Source: Ichthyophis bannanicus
Lineage: Eukaryota > Chordata > Amphibia > Gymnophiona > Ichthyophiidae
Length of the DNA: 64,000 nucleotides
Reading direction: 5' to 3'
NCBI GenBank assembly: GCA_033557465.1
Contig: CM066033.1
Coordinates: 235,106,109-235,170,108, forward strand
The translations under genes and the position numbers were made by a program. How positions within the stretch are numbered: position 1 is the first letter of the stretch; each line of letters begins with the position of its first letter. Under the pieces are notes generated by a model. It ran no database searches, was not told the DNA's origin, and worked only from the letters and a program-made list of their open reading frames with translations. Positions 22,076 through 34,100 of this stretch are shown here, in pieces.

Positions 22076-23300
22076 TTATCTACTGGATAGCATCGATGCT
22101 TGGAAGGAGCGACAGGCAAAGGAATCAAGATTCCTTGATTCCCTGCCTGGAGTATTGGGTGCATGGTTTTTCCCACTTTTTATATGGTGCATCGCCGATT
22201 CCACTACCATAGAATGGTGTGGGAGTTGTGGTCTTTGGAAGCTGGGGCATTCAGGCACTCTGTACAATGTGTCCAACCGACGACTTATGGGAGAAACTGT
22301 AAGACGAATCTCCCACATCCTGAGCATCAGATTATGTAGGATCCAGTGTACTGGGAGGATAGCAGTCTCCTTCGGGGCTGAGGGGTACTGGAGGATCTCC
22401 AGTTCTCTGCTCTCGGTTCCGGTTCAGACGCTGCTGGGATGGAAAGGCCAGCTGCCATGTATTGGATAAACTCCTGAAAGAACATGTCTTCAGGTGGGGA
22501 TCCACGGCGAGTACTAATTGATGGTGGCGAGGGCTCCAAGATGTTGTCTTGGAGGTCATCGGAATCAAGGGATCGGTGATCGGAATCAGAAGTGTCTGGA
22601 TCCAATGCTGGAGAGTATCACTGATGTCGATGGGGACATGAGCGGTGGTGATGTTCCTTGATTTCCTCAGGGGCTAATCTTTGTGCAGACCAGGGAGGTT
22701 GTGGAGGTAGCTGGCGTCTGGTCCAATGAAAGAACGGGGCTCAGCATCGGGGGCTCTCTGGAGGACGATGCCTCGGGTGCCTCCCAAATCCCCATCGAGG
22801 CTTTGGAGGACAAGTCCTCCCATCGGGGATGCCTGGACCAATGACCAGATTCAGAGGAAGTCCTGGATGATTCCCGGTGAGTCGAATGGGATCTTTGGAT
22901 TCCCAAGACTTTCCAGAGTAGTCCTTGGATGTTTCTCTCAGTTCCTTCAGTTTCTCAGAGAAGTCTCGAGTTTTTGACTTATCTTTAGAAGGCTTGGAGG
23001 GAGACGTTGTTTTCTTAGTCTTCTTCTCGACCCCTTGGAGTGCTTCGAACCGTGGGAGCAGGACGATGCTCTGGATAAAGTAGAGGCCAACGACAATGAG
23101 TCCAAAGGGAAGAGTTCCCCAAACATTTTTGCCCAGTTCCCTAGGCCCCTCTTTGTCATCTGCTTGCCGAGGGAGCAGTCTTGGGGAATATGGTCGGGAC
23201 CAAGACACTTCAGACACCAGTCGTGTTTATCAGTAACCAAGATGGTGTTGGTGCATATTTGGAAAACGCTGGAGGGTTTCTCCATCAAGATGGTGGGCAA
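22076..23300 (-). pseudogene. DIRS gag remnant
   Basis: The N-terminal part near 23240-23180 shows DKHDWCLKCLGPDHIPQDC, the gag Cys/His cluster (intact copy: DTHDNCLRCLGPDHEELIC). A Ser/Lys/Glu-rich stretch follows. Then come MFFQEFIQYMAAGLSIPA at 22487 and PQLPHHSMVVESAMHHIKSG at 22250, both matching the intact gag. The frame is broken several times, and directly after 22076 the sequence jumps to RNase H. Confidence 0.7.
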
Positions 23301-24559
23301 GGCTCAAAGGACATGAGAGCCTGAGAAAAAAAATAATGTTTTTTTTTTTTAAAAGAAACGAAAAAATAAACAAAAGGATAAAGGGAGCAGCATCAAGCGA
23401 TACTGTTGTGGTTAGGCAGAGTGGTAAAGGAAAGGTTTTAGAAGTTCTTTTCTGTGGTGATAAGGTAATGACCCATTGGCTCTGTGGAAAAAGAAGAACT
23501 GAGGAGAGGGAGTTGGGAGAGTGGGAATGCAGCAGTGCAGCTACAATGGACTGCTTACAAAGGCTTTACTATTGGTAGCTGGGGCGCTTCCTGCGCAGGC
23601 TCAGTCAGTACCCAATGTCACCCATATGTGAAGACTATAGTCCTGCTTGTTCCTGGAGATAATAGCTTTGCTTAGTGAGTACAATAGTAGACTGGAAAGA
23701 GGTAAGCATAACTTTAAAGTGAAGGAAGTCAGAAAGGGAGCGGGATTTGAGCCACATGTTTCAGCTGAGGGGGCCCAGGAGTGAAGGTAGCGGATAGTAG
23801 AAGATAGCCAAGGTTACGGTAAAGTGTGCTGCACAGGACGTCAAATGGGCAGAGCAAGCGTATTCAGAGTGGAGGAGAAAGCAGTGTTATAGGAAATAAT
23901 GGCTATATCAACAGACTTAGAGGACAAAGGGAAGATAGAAGATAAGAGACAGAAATGAATAGGAATAGTGGATCAATATCATGAAGATTCCTAAAAAGAT
24001 AGGAGGAGATAGTGTGAGATTGAGGCAGGGAGTGATGGAGAGCCACCCCTCCACCAATGTAATCTACCCTATCGTTGCGATATAGTTTGGTTTGTAGCCT
24101 GGTAGCACAGTGTCCCATTGGTTATCTTCCTTCGACCAGGTCTCTGAAATGTCAATTATATCTAACATTTCATTCATTGCTATATATTCTAACTCTCCCA
24201 TCTTATTTTTTAGACTTCTAGAATTTACATAAAGGCATTTCAAAGTTTGTTTTTTGCTTATATTAACAGTCTAACTATTTGATGACAGAGTTCATTTGGA
24301 ATCTTTCAACTCTCTCTGATCTTTATTTAGGTTGTTTTTAACTTCATTGGAACCTCTCTATCGAGATGCCCTTCCTTCCCCATTTTCCTAGTATCCTTCA
24401 AGGATACATTATTCTGAGCTATGCGCTCTTGGCAACTTTTGGCTTTCCCCCATTATCTAGTTTAAAAGCTTCTCTATCTCCTTTTTAAAGGTTAATGTCA
24501 GCAGCCTGGTTCCACTCTGGTTAAGGTGGAGCCCATCCTTTTGGAAAAGCACCCCCCCC

Positions 24560-25140
24560 CCACCATCAGAATATTGCTCAGTTCCTAACAAATCCAAAAC
24601 CCTCTTCCTTGCACTATCATCTCACCTACGCATTGAGACTCCAGAGCTCTGTTTGCCTCTTGGGTCCTGCACGTGGAATGGGAAGCATTTCTGAGAATGC
24701 TACTCTGGAAGTTCTGGATTTCAACTTTCTACCTAAAAGCCTAAATTTGGCTTCTAGAACCTCCCTCCCACATTTTCCTATGTCATTGATACCAACATGT
24801 ACCAAGACAGCAGGCTCCTCTCCAGCACTATCTAAAACCATCTCTAGGTGGCACGTGAGGTCCGCTACCTTCACGCAGGGCAGACATGTTGCCAGGAGAT
24901 CTTTACGTCCACCAGCCACTCATCTATATACATGCCTAATGATCAAATCACCAACTATAACAGTCATCTTAACCCTTCCCTCATGGGCACATGGCCCTGG
25001 AGACACATCCTTGGTGCCAGAGTGTATTATATCACCTAGAGGATAAGTCCTAGCTACAGGATCACTTCCTGCCATACCAAGGTGATGCTCTCCTTTTACA
25101 TGACCTCTTCTCCTCCATGGCAGCAGAGAAGCTACCAAAT
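24560..25140 (-). pseudogene. SGNH/GDSL esterase-like domain of LINE ORF1
   Basis: CR1-type LINEs often carry a lipolytic esterase-like domain in ORF1. Here VIVGDLIIRHV (about 24975-24945) corresponds to the block I GDS motif, with the catalytic serine reading leucine. VLVHVGINDIGKCGREVL (about 24815-24760) is the 'G.ND' block III, followed by LGRKLKSRT and LPIPRAG. A decayed 'GFGFV...DGLHLN' end is visible in shifted phase near 24620-24540. Frames break several times and the serine is lost, so no enzyme is expected. Confidence 0.65.
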
Positions 25141-25170
25141 TGGAGGTGGGACTTCTCTACTATATCTCTG

Positions 25171-25403
25171 TTTTGTTTTTTTTTAGTGCCATCAAGTCAG
25201 TATTGACTCATAGCGACCCAGCTACCTCTGGGTTTTCTTGGCAATGTATCACCAGAAGTAGATTGCCAGCCTTTTCTTCCGAGGCAATGGAGGGTAAAGT
25301 GACTTGCCCAAAGTCACAAGGAGTGCCAGTGGGAATCAAACCCTTGATCTTCTGGGTACTAGGCAGTTGCTCTAACCACTAGGCTACACCTCCACTCAAT
25401 ATC
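25171..25403 (-). repeat. tRNA-headed SINE with RTE-like 3' tail
   Basis: On the minus strand: GTGGAGGTGTAGCCTAGTGG (A-box), GGGTTTGATTCCCACTG (B-box), a TTGTGACTTTGGGCAAGTCA core, then GGGTCGCTATGAGTCAATAC continuing to TGACTTGATGGCACTA and an A-rich tail. Flanks ATATCTCTGT (25162-25171) and ATATCTCCGT (25404-25413) are a 10-bp target duplication with one mismatch. The tail matches the end of the RTE fragment at 55612-55660. It sits inside the CR1-like ORF1. Confidence 0.85.
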
Positions 25404-25640
25404 ATATCTCCGTAGGTCTCATTTATATATCTCTCTCTCTGCCTCAGCTCCTCCAGATCAGCTACTCTAGCCTCCAGAGATCAGAGTCATTCCTTGAGAG
25501 CAAAGAGTTCTTTGCACTTAGTCCCACATAAGACCTCTCACCAACTGAGAGAATCATACATGTAGCACTCAGCACAAAAAGACTGGATAGCTCCCATCTC
25601 GCAGCTGAACTTCTGTCTGCATCTTAGATTTAAGGATTTC

Positions 25641-26639
25641 TTTTAGCTATTTCAAGTTGCATGGGGAATAGAGATACTTGAACCAATACAATTATATCTA
25701 ATAAGTTTAAAGGACTTCTAGTGTTCACCTTAAGTTGAACTGCAAGGACTTAATTAATCTACTCCTAAGGCCTAGCAACTTTCTGATGAAGATAATCAGT
25801 TAAACCTTAAAGTGAGTAAGATCACCCTTTTCCCCTTAACTGGTTTAGGAGGCTATAAATCAAGATTATGCCTGGGGTGGGTGGGAGGGATGACCTATTT
25901 GTATCTGTGCTTCTAAGGCACTCTCTTGATTTCCTGGGTGATCCACACTGCTCTTGCTGTGATAGAGCCTTTCAAGTTGTCCCTTTGATCTGTCACTTGG
26001 TTTTAGCACCTATTTAAAACAATGTTACAGTTCTCTTGCCTCCTAACTGGAAGGCCTCTTTATAAAAGGTCTATGTAAAACAATTTCTCTATATATAGTC
26101 AAAGAATATTTACCCTAGTCTATTCTCTCTGTTAAGATATACCCTACCTGGCTTTAATTTAATTGAAAGCTGGCTTGTTATACTAAGCCCTAACAACCTT
26201 AATAAAACACTGAATATTAAAATACACAGATTTTATCAGTTTTAACCCAAGGAATTCCCTTTTCCCAAAATTTACTCAGGAGATAAATACTTACAAGTGC
26301 AGATTTCTTCTTAGCAGTAGCAGCCTCCTTGTGGTAGTCCCTCAAGAATTTCTTTGGCTAAATCTTTGTTGACTTTGTCTTATTAAATCATGGTTTATGC
26401 TTATTCTCATTTGATTGACCTCCCTTCATGTGGAAAACAGAGCAGTGTGCAAAAACTAAAACTAGAAACAAAAAAATTGAAAAGAACTCCAATAAAAACA
26501 GGAAAGGAAGGGAAGCATTTAAAAAATCATTCAAACACTGGGAAGGGGGGGGGAGGTGTTAAAACAACAGGATAGGAGAGAGAAGAGTGGGAAACAGGGA
26601 GCAGGATAACTAGGAAGGCGGGAGGTTATGAACTATATT
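25641..26639. other. Unrecognised sequence
   Basis: AT-rich, with no supported element apart from possible 3' UTR of the adjoining minus-strand LINE towards 26600. Confidence 0.35.
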
Positions 26640-29110
26640 GAAAAGATATGTTTTCAGTAGTATTTTAAATTTAGGGAATGATTGTTCCAAGTGGAGGAAG
26701 CAGGTGCAAGAAAATAGAAAGAGGAGCGACTAGTTCTGAAATGGGCCTGAGTTACTACAGGGAGGTGGATACAGTTGGCATGGATATCGCAGATTGGACG
26801 ATGTGAATAATGGAGAAGAAGATCAGAAAAATAACAGAGGTAGCCAGTGTGAAGTGCGCGATGAATCAATGTTAAGAGTTTGTATTTCAGGCAGTATTCA
26901 ATGGGAAGCCAGTGGTACTGTATCAGAAGTGGAGAGACATAATTATAGCAGGAAGCATGGGCAAGGATAAGAACACGGGTATTTTGAATAAGTTGAAGAC
27001 AATGTAGTTGATATTGAGGAAGACCAAGATAGATGATACTGCAATAGTCAAGTCGAGAAATAACAAGAGAAAGAAGGAGAGTGGTAACAGAGGAGGGAGC
27101 CAAAAAAGGGCAAATGGCATGGATTCAACGAGGAGTAGAAAAAGGAACAACAGACAATAGAAGACAAGTGAGCATGCAATGTGAGAGAGGAGTCAAGAAT
27201 GACTCCTAAGTAGCGAATGGTATCAACCAGGGGAATGGGAGTGCCAGGTAAGGAGGACGCAATGGTAGAGGAGGGACAACCAAATGTGAACCAGATTGCA
27301 GCAGATTTTGATGGGTTTAGGTGGAGAAAGTTATCAGAAAACAAAGTTAGCATAGTGGAAAGACAAGAGTTAAGAGGCAAAAGATCAGGACATGAAGAAC
27401 TGGTGTGATGAAAAAGGATGTCGTCAGCAAAGTAATGAGTGGAAATACCATGTTGCTGGACCAAAAGAGTAAGGGAGGGGTGAAGATAATATTGAACAAG
27501 GGAGCCAAAACCAAATCTTGGGGGATGCCACAAGGGAGTGGTCAAGAAGAGGAGGAACAAGAACCAACAGAAACAGAGAAAAAACAAAGTGACAGAAAGG
27601 AATGGAACCAACTGAGCACAGAACCACAAAGCCTCAAGTTATAGAGTTGAGAGAGGAGAGTGATGTGATCAACTAGATCAAAAGCTGAAGAAAGATCAAG
27701 AGAAACTGCCATCGAGAAGCCACCACGATCATGAGTTTGGTGCAGATCACTAAGAAAGGAAAGAAAAATAGTCTCTGTGCTGTGTCCAGGACAAAAACCA
27801 GACTGACATGGGTGAAGTGCATTGATAGAATCTGGGAAGCCCGAGAATTGGGAGAAAACAAGTTTTTCCAATAGTGTAAACAAAAAAGGAAGAGTAGAGA
27901 TAGGACAGTAGTTTGTGACAACAGTGGGATCAAGAGAAAGTTTATTTGGTGTTGGACGGATAAAGGCATGTTTCCAACTGGAGGGGAAAGAACCAGAGGA
28001 AAGACTACTATGGAAAGGATAATGGGTAGCAAAGCAAGTGAGGGAGTAACAAGCCAAGATGATGGGATAGGATCTGAGGGACATGTGGTTTTGTGTGAGA
28101 TTTCTATGACCTGAAGTAATTCAGTGGAGGAAATTATGGAGAAAGTGAACCAGTGGTGAGACTGGGATGGGTTTGGAGATGATTGACTGCTATGTGGATG
28201 CAAGGTGAAAACAGAAACTGAGGTTTGAGAAGCCAGAGAAGATGGAGAGGTGAGGTTAATAGTAGGGGAGCCAAGAGAAAGAGGAGGGGGATAATTTGTA
28301 AATGTGGTGTGAAGGTCATTTACCTTGCTACAAAAATAGTTAGCAAGCAAATGGGGAGAGGGGGAACTACTCATCATAGTGGGGGTAGTTGCAGTGGATG
28401 GGGTTGAAAGTGTGGCCAGAATAGAAAAGTTGCCGAGAGGAGTTTATAGAAGAAATAAGATGGGAGTAATGGTCTTCCTTTGCATTATGGATCATGGAGC
28501 GATATTGAGCATACTGCTCTTTAAACAGTTGAAGAGAGGCAGGAAAGAGGTATTTCCGCCACAGATGCTCTGCTTGACGTAAGTGGTGGCGCTCAAGATG
28601 GAGACCATGATGGAACCAAGGGTGAGAGTGCCTTGGGCAGGAAGGGCAGGGATGAAGGGGGACCACGGAATCAAGGGCAGAGGATAGAGTAGTGAACCAT
28701 GAATTGGTCTGGGAATGTGTAGGTAATGAGTCAAAATCCAGGGGAAATAAAGAGGAGGCTGGGGGAAAATTTCTCCAAGGAATGCGTTGAAAGATTGCGA
28801 CTGAGGGTTTGGGAAGAGCAGCCAGGGGTAGGGGAGATAAGTTGTCAACGAGAAATGACAGGTAAAGAAAACGCAAAAATGATCAGACCAGCAGGGAAGA
28901 GAACTTAAAGAGTGCTGAATAGAGAGGATAGGAAGCAAGGACAAGATCAAGAGTATAGCTAGTTGCATAGGTTGGGAAGGGAACCAGCTGCAGCAGGGAA
29001 AGATCAGAGAAAAGCTGAGACAGTAGTTCGTCCCGAGACTTCAGCGGGGGAGAGGGGCAGGGAGAGAGATGGGCATTAAAATTGCCCAAAATTAAAAGAT
29101 TAGGAAAGAG
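26640..29110 (-). mobile_element. L2/CR1-like LINE, nearly full ORF2, decayed
   Basis: The minus strand reads from endonuclease (MGNFNAHLS at 29089) through a linker and RT to the C-terminal domain ending about 26654. Order and content match the Jockey-superfamily L2/CR1 type. It is 5'-truncated at the endonuclease and its poly-repeat tail is unclear. Confidence 0.8.
26654..29089 (-). pseudogene. LINE ORF2 (endonuclease-RT) pseudogene
   Basis: Blocks in order on the minus strand: GNFNAHLSP (endonuclease, 29089 down); HPWFHHGLHLERHHLRQAE linker near 28620; SFPSSWKHAFIRPTPNK near 27985; FSMAVSLDLSSAFDLVDH (RT block with catalytic Asp, near 27700); a phase shift at the 'PQGSVL' block; then HYFADDILFH (catalytic FADD, near 27430); then IRYLGVILDSSLTLHAH (27215) and LDYCSIIYLGLPQ with a C-terminal WN motif by 26654. 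At least three phase changes occur. The catalytic aspartates survive but the frame is dead. Confidence 0.8.
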
Positions 29111-29179
29111 AAGTGAAGCTTCAGAGAGAGTGTGAAGGAGACTGTCCCATAAGCGAGGGCGAAGAGAAGGGGGTGGGGG

Positions 29180-29330
29180 AATCTTTATGTTTAGTTATTT
29201 TGTTCTTTATAATGGTTTCTAACATTATGCTTGGTATTGACATTAGGCTCACTGGTCTGCAGTTTCCTGGATCACTCCTAGAACCCATTTTAAAATTTAG
29301 CATTACCTTGGCAGAGACCTATATGTCTTT
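29180..29330 (-). pseudogene. CR1 reverse transcriptase fragment
   Basis: The minus-strand frame MGSRSDPGNCRPVSLMSIP followed by IMLETIIKNKI matches the CR1 RT block 'KG...DPGNYRPVSLTSvpgKilE.Ii...I'. Only about 45 codons remain. It is distinct from the L2/CR1-like element just downstream, whose corresponding block reads differently. Confidence 0.6.
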
Positions 29331-29930
29331 CTTGGTGTTTTTATCAGGGTTAGAAACTGAGTTCTTCTGGGGTTCTAACTGTGAACCAGGAAAATTCTCA
29401 GAAGGTGGTTCAACTAGTTTACTATTAGATCCAACTTCATTTCACCAAAGCAAATAGTAAAAATTATTTCATTTAAGTTAGAAGAGAAACCTGCAGCAGA
29501 AACATCGGACAGACTTGACTACTAGGTTTGGAACTCCTTTGTGGAAGGAGGAAGAAAACAGTCAATGCTCTGCAGCCAGAAAAACCTCCCGTAGTGCTAG
29601 TATGAAGCGTCGACCAGATTTCTACTCTAGCAGAGAAAAAAATAAAATCAAAGTTCAATCCAGGAGATGCAGGTCTGAATACAGCAGATCTAATTTGAGC
29701 CTTTCACTGCTGGCATAGAAACATGGCTGGCACTGCACATTAGTGCCGGGGCATATTTAATTCCCACCGCCAAGTAAGGAAAAGCTAGATCCTTTGCAGA
29801 TAAGATTTAAGGTGGCAATGCCTATATCCAGAGGATCCAGATTTTACCCAGACCTGTGAAATTTTTCTGAAATTCTTTACCTCTCTGTATGCAGCAGAGC
29901 AAAGCAACCCAGAAACAATGCATGAATTAT
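29331..29930. other. Unrecognised sequence
   Basis: No supported element. Confidence 0.35.
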
Positions 29931-29934
29931 ATTG

Positions 29935-30125
29935 AACAATGTAAATTTGAACAACTTGAATGAACAACCAATAATGGATTTAAATGTTCTGACAGTGGTG
30001 GAGAAAATTCAAAAGGCCCTACAAGTAGGTTAACCTGATAAGACACCAGGCTCAGGTGGCTTTGGTAGAGTATGTTACAAACTTTTCCAGGACCAGGTTT
30101 GTGTTCCTTTGGCCAGGATATTGGA
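29935..30125 (+). pseudogene. L1 ORF2 reverse transcriptase fragment
   Basis: A plus-strand frame with 'ekIqKALQVG.PDKTPGSGGFGRVCYKLF' (broken by a stop) corresponds to the L1 RT entry block '...l...KsPGPDGft.eFYK.F'. Very short and decayed. Confidence 0.45.
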
Positions 30126-30707
30126 TTTTGAGTATCATTATTTGGAATTTCTGTATGTTGCCTTATTGTCGTATCTTTATCTAGGTTACATTTTAGATAC
30201 CATTTTAAGGACACTGACCACCACTAACCATGCCCTTTCTGGCTGCAACTCAGACTATACTCTATTACTTATTCTTCACCACTTCTGGGTGTCTGCCAAA
30301 GGACCATACGCACAAGCAACTTGTTCCTTCATGCAGGAAGGAGGGCACAAACAGTGTTTTCTCTTATACTGCTATTATCCTCCTAGGCCTTTAGATATCT
30401 CCAATTCAGTGACATGGGCCACTTTATTCTTGTTTGCTGGGATAGCATAGCTACTCACCTGTAACAGGTGTTCTCCAGGGACAGCAGGAATCAGTCTTCA
30501 CATATGGGTAACATCGGCGCTGACGGAGCCCATGCGGAGCATTTCCCCAGCTTTCAAAGAAAGCCTTTGGGAATGCTACCACACATGCGTGGTCCCCTTC
30601 CTGCCCAAGGGTGCATCTTGCTCAGTCAGATGACATAGCTTAAGCAAAAGGTGAAAAAAGGTAAAATAAGTTAGAGGAGGCAACTCCTAGGGGAGAAGGG
30701 AGGGTTG

Positions 30708-30830
30708 TGAGGACTGATTCCTGCTGTCCCTAGAGAACACCTGTTACAAGTGAGTAACTATGTTTTCTCCAGGAACAAGCAGGATGTCAGTCCTCACACA
30801 TGGGACTCCCTAGCTCCAGGCTGCCGGGGA
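30708..30830. repeat. DIRS internal complementary region (decayed copy)
   Basis: It contains GAGGACTGATTCCTGCTGTCC and GTTACAAGTGAGTAACTATG, the reverse complement of the left terminus, joined to TTTCTCCAGGAACAAGCAGG and CAGTCCTCACACATGGGA, complementary to the right terminus. In DIRS elements this region templates completion of the terminal repeats during circle formation. Confidence 0.85.
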
Positions 30831-31248
30831 CCAAACCACGACAGCATCAATGGCTACCAACCAATAGGGAGGCTGTGAGTTGCAGAGGGTGAGCCCCTAC
30901 CAAGAGGGACTCTGAATACCCCAGCGTCCAGCATCACCATCACTCCAGTAACCTGAATACAGAAGGGTTGGAGGACAGGAGTTGCCTATACACTGAGAAT
31001 ACTTCAGATTACTGCCTGGCCAAAGGCATTGTCCCTGTGGGACTCACTCTCTAGGCATTAGTGAGCTGCGAACGTATGCACTGAAGACCATGTGGCAGCT
31101 TTACAAATATCTGTCACCAGCACTGAGCATAGGTTGGCCACCGACGTGGCCATAGCCCTCACACAATGAGCAGTGATCCGGTGATCCGGGAGAGGTCAGC
31201 TCACTCATAAGCAAGGGCAATACAGTCCACCACCCAAGTGGACAGGGT

Positions 31249-32420
31249 TCACTTGGTCACAGGTAGCCCCAGCCTGCTGAGGTCATATGAGACAGAGTTA
31301 AGGAGCCTTGCGGTGGGCTTGGGTCCTCTGCAGATAGGACAGGGCCCTCTTACAATCCAACGTATGCAGAACCGACTCTGTCTTACCGGCATGAGGCCGT
31401 GGGAAGAAGGTGCAGAGGACCACCTCCTGATTGAGGTGGAAAGCCGACACCACCTTCGGGAGGAACTTGGGGTGCATACGAAGCACAACCCTATTCATAT
31501 AGAACCTGGTATAAGGTGGATCTGCCACCAGAGTCTGTAGCTTGCTCACTCTCCGAGGATGTGAAGGCCATCTTCCAGGAGAGATACCTCAGGTAGCAAG
31601 TTGCCAAGGGCTCAAAGAGCAGTCTAGTGAGCTGTGAGAGCACCACATTGAGATCCCATGCTGGTGAAGGGGAGGTGGAGGGGGGGGGGGCTTCGATAGC
31701 AGAAGACCTCTGAGGAACCTGAAGACCAGGGATTGGCTTGAGAGGGGTCTTCCCTCCACAGGGTGATGGTTAGCTGCCATGGCGCAGAGATACACTGAAT
31801 TAGATTTAAACCCTGAGTGGGAGAAATGCAGCAGGTACTGCAATATCAGCTGCACTGGCAGGAGAAGGGATTCTCATTCCACTCTGCACACCATAGAGAG
31901 AATCTCCTCCACTTGAAGGCATATGCCCTTCTGGTGGAGGGTTTCCGGGAAGTCAGGAGGATATCTTGCACTTCATCGGTAAGACTGAAGGGGGCCAGTG
32001 CTACCCTTTCAGCATCCATGCAATTAACGTCAGGAATCCCAGGTTGGGGTGGAGAAGGGAGCCCCTCTCCTGCGAAAGACGATCTGGCTGACGGCCCAGT
32101 GCCACCAAGGGTGCCACTGATAGGGAGAGTAGCATGGGGAACAAGGACTGACTGGGCCAGCTGGGAGCAACCAGAATTACGGCATGGTCGCTCTGGATCT
32201 TGAAAAAGCACCTGGCAATTAGAGGGGTCGGTGGGAATGCACAAAGCAGGCCCCTCGACCATGAGACAAGGAAGGCATCCGCTGCCATCCTGCTGTGGTG
32301 TGGCTGAGGTGAACAGAATCTGGGTAGCTGTGCATTGTCCAGGGAAGTGAACAGGTCCAGCCAAGGTCTGCCCCAGAGGCAGAAGAGTCTCTGCGCCACT
32401 CTGGAATCCAGGTGCCACTC
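31249..32420 (-). pseudogene. DIRS tyrosine recombinase pseudogene
   Basis: From about 32000 down: RRAYAFKWRRFSLWCAEWNE (start of the core-binding domain), an SNSVYL..MAANHHPVEGRP block near 31790, then LQTLVADPPYTRFYMNRVVL near 31540 and 'FLPKVVSAFHLNQEVVLCTF' near 31460. Each aligns by eye to the intact recombinase at 48210-50186. The C-terminal HxxR and tyrosine part near 31150-31000 is only faintly visible and broken. Confidence 0.75.
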
Positions 32421-34100
32421 ATGAAGGCGAAGGATCTTGCTGAGCCTGTCTGCCAGGAGGTTGTCCTGGCCTGGCACATACACCGCTCTCAGGAGCATGC
32501 TGTTGCACACTGTGAAGGAGTAGAGGGCTATCGCCTCCTGACAGAGAGAGTAGGAGCCCGTGCCTCCCTGCTTGTTCACACAGCACATAGCAACCTGATT
32601 GTCTGTCTATATGAGGACCGAGAGGTTGCTCAGGAGGTAGTGGAAGGCCTGTAGGGCCAGAAAGATGGCCCTGAGCTCGAGGAAGTTGATTTGTAACTGA
32701 GATTAGTCTGGGGACCAGTTGTCCTGAGAGCAATGGCCCTCACAAAGTGTGCCCCAGCCCGCCAGGGAAACTCTGTTGTCAGGACATTTTGTGGTGTTGG
32801 TGTTTGGAAAGGTATCCCTACCCTGAGATGCTGTGGGGATTGCCACCAGTTGAGGGAGGCCGCCAGTCGATGAGGGACCTTTACCCTGTCCCTCAGCCTG
32901 CCTGTGGCCTGTGTCCATTGTGATCTGAGGCACCACTGGGCTGCTCACATGTGCAGGCGAGCCAAAGTTGTGACCTGAACAGTTGAGGCCATGTGACCTA
33001 ACTAGCAGAAGAGCAGGCGAGCTAGCACCAACCTGCAGTCTTGAACCTCCTTTGCTAACTGCATCAGGCGGCAGGCCCTTCCAATCGGGAAGAAGGCCTT
33101 GACCTGCAGAGTGTCCAGCTGGGCTCCTATGAATTCCAAGTCTTGAACTGGAGAGAGGCTGGACTTGGGGTGGTTGATGATGAATCCCAATTGCTGAAGG
33201 ATGTGGATTGCAAGTCTTGTGGCTTGGCTGGCCTCGAGGGCCGTGCTGCCTCTGATGAGCCAGTCATCCAGGTAGGCGAAGACGTGGGCCCCCTGGAGGC
33301 ACACATGGGTGGCCACAACCGCCAGGCACTTCGTGAAGACCCTTGGGGGGGAGGCAAGGCCGAATGGTAGCACCCTGTACTGGTAGCGCTGTCCCCCCAC
33401 CATGAATCTGAGGTACCATCTGTGGGAGGGATGGACCAGGATGTGGGTGTACGCATTCTTGAGGTCCAAGGAGCAGAGCCAGTCTCTGGCAGAGGTAGAG
33501 CAGCAGTGTCCCAAGGAAGAGCATCTTGAACTTCTCCCTCACCAGGGACTTGTTTAAGTTGCACAGGTCCAGGGTGGACCAGAGGCCCCCTGTTCTTTTT
33601 GGGACAAGGGAAAACCTTGAGTAGGAGCCCTTTCCCAGAGGTGTTGGGGTATAGGCTCTACCACCCTTTCCCTGAGTAAGCCTGCGAGTTCTGGGATAAA
33701 CAAGGCCTTGTGGAGGAGAGGCTGTGATGGTTCTCCTGGGAAGAAGTGTGGAGGATTCTGTTGTAGATGGAGGTGGTAACCTTCCCTTCACCACCTGCAA
33801 GACCCACCTGTCCATGATGATGCTGGACCATTTGTGGGCAAATGAGGCCAGCTGACCCCCCATGGGCTGAGGCGGGACTGCTAGGGGAGGGGAGGGCCTG
33901 CCCAGGGAGTCAAAAGCTTCCCCCCGGTTGGGTGGGAGCTGGTGTCTGAGGCTTGGGGCCTTGGGCTTCCAGGGCCCTTGCCCCTGGCTTTTAGGCTGTG
34001 AGGCCTGGTGCTGCAGCCCTGAGTAAGGCAGGTAGGGCCCGGCCTGGTGATAGCCCTTTTTCCTTGGGGAAAAAGGACTTTTTTCCCCCGAGGATATTTT
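32001..34100 (-). pseudogene. DIRS RT/RNase H pseudogene
   Basis: RT is visible in 33514-33002 (WLCSLDLKNAYTHILVHPSH, then YLDDWLIRGS with the catalytic motif). The N-terminal side (GLWSTLDLCNLNKSLVREKF) lies in another phase near 33600-33540. RNase H and the downstream region run in shifting phases from about 32960 to 32001, including VYVPGQDNLLADRLSKILRL and 'LLCAFPPTPLIARCFFK'. Several frameshifts; dead. Confidence 0.8.

Larger units (their letters stand above)
20985..23663 (-). mobile_element. DIRS element with internal deletion, minus strand
   Basis: The outer end at about 23600-23663 matches the DIRS terminal repeat (CACCCATATGTGAAGACTA, then TCCTGCTTGTTCCTGGAGA). Going inward the minus strand gives gag pieces, then RNase H and the start of the recombinase region, with the reverse transcriptase core missing. 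The other terminal repeat and internal complementary region are absent where it meets the plus-strand DIRS fragment near 20935-20985. It is more diverged than the copy at 47706. Confidence 0.8.
23690..25640 (-). mobile_element. CR1-like LINE, ORF1 and start of ORF2
   Basis: The minus strand carries, in order: a Cys-rich and coiled-coil ORF1 start (about 25640-25430), a SINE insertion (25171-25403), an SGNH esterase-like ORF1 domain (25140-24560), a spacer, then the start of an apurinic endonuclease (24200-24040; 'ISETWSKEDNQWDTVLPGYK'). Further coding to 23690 is doubtful and may belong to another LINE. The element is cut off before the reverse transcriptase. Confidence 0.65.

Noticed and set aside
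25330..25400. tRNA gene
   Set aside because: It has A- and B-box-like words but no cloverleaf or anticodon arm, and continues into a SINE body with a target duplication.
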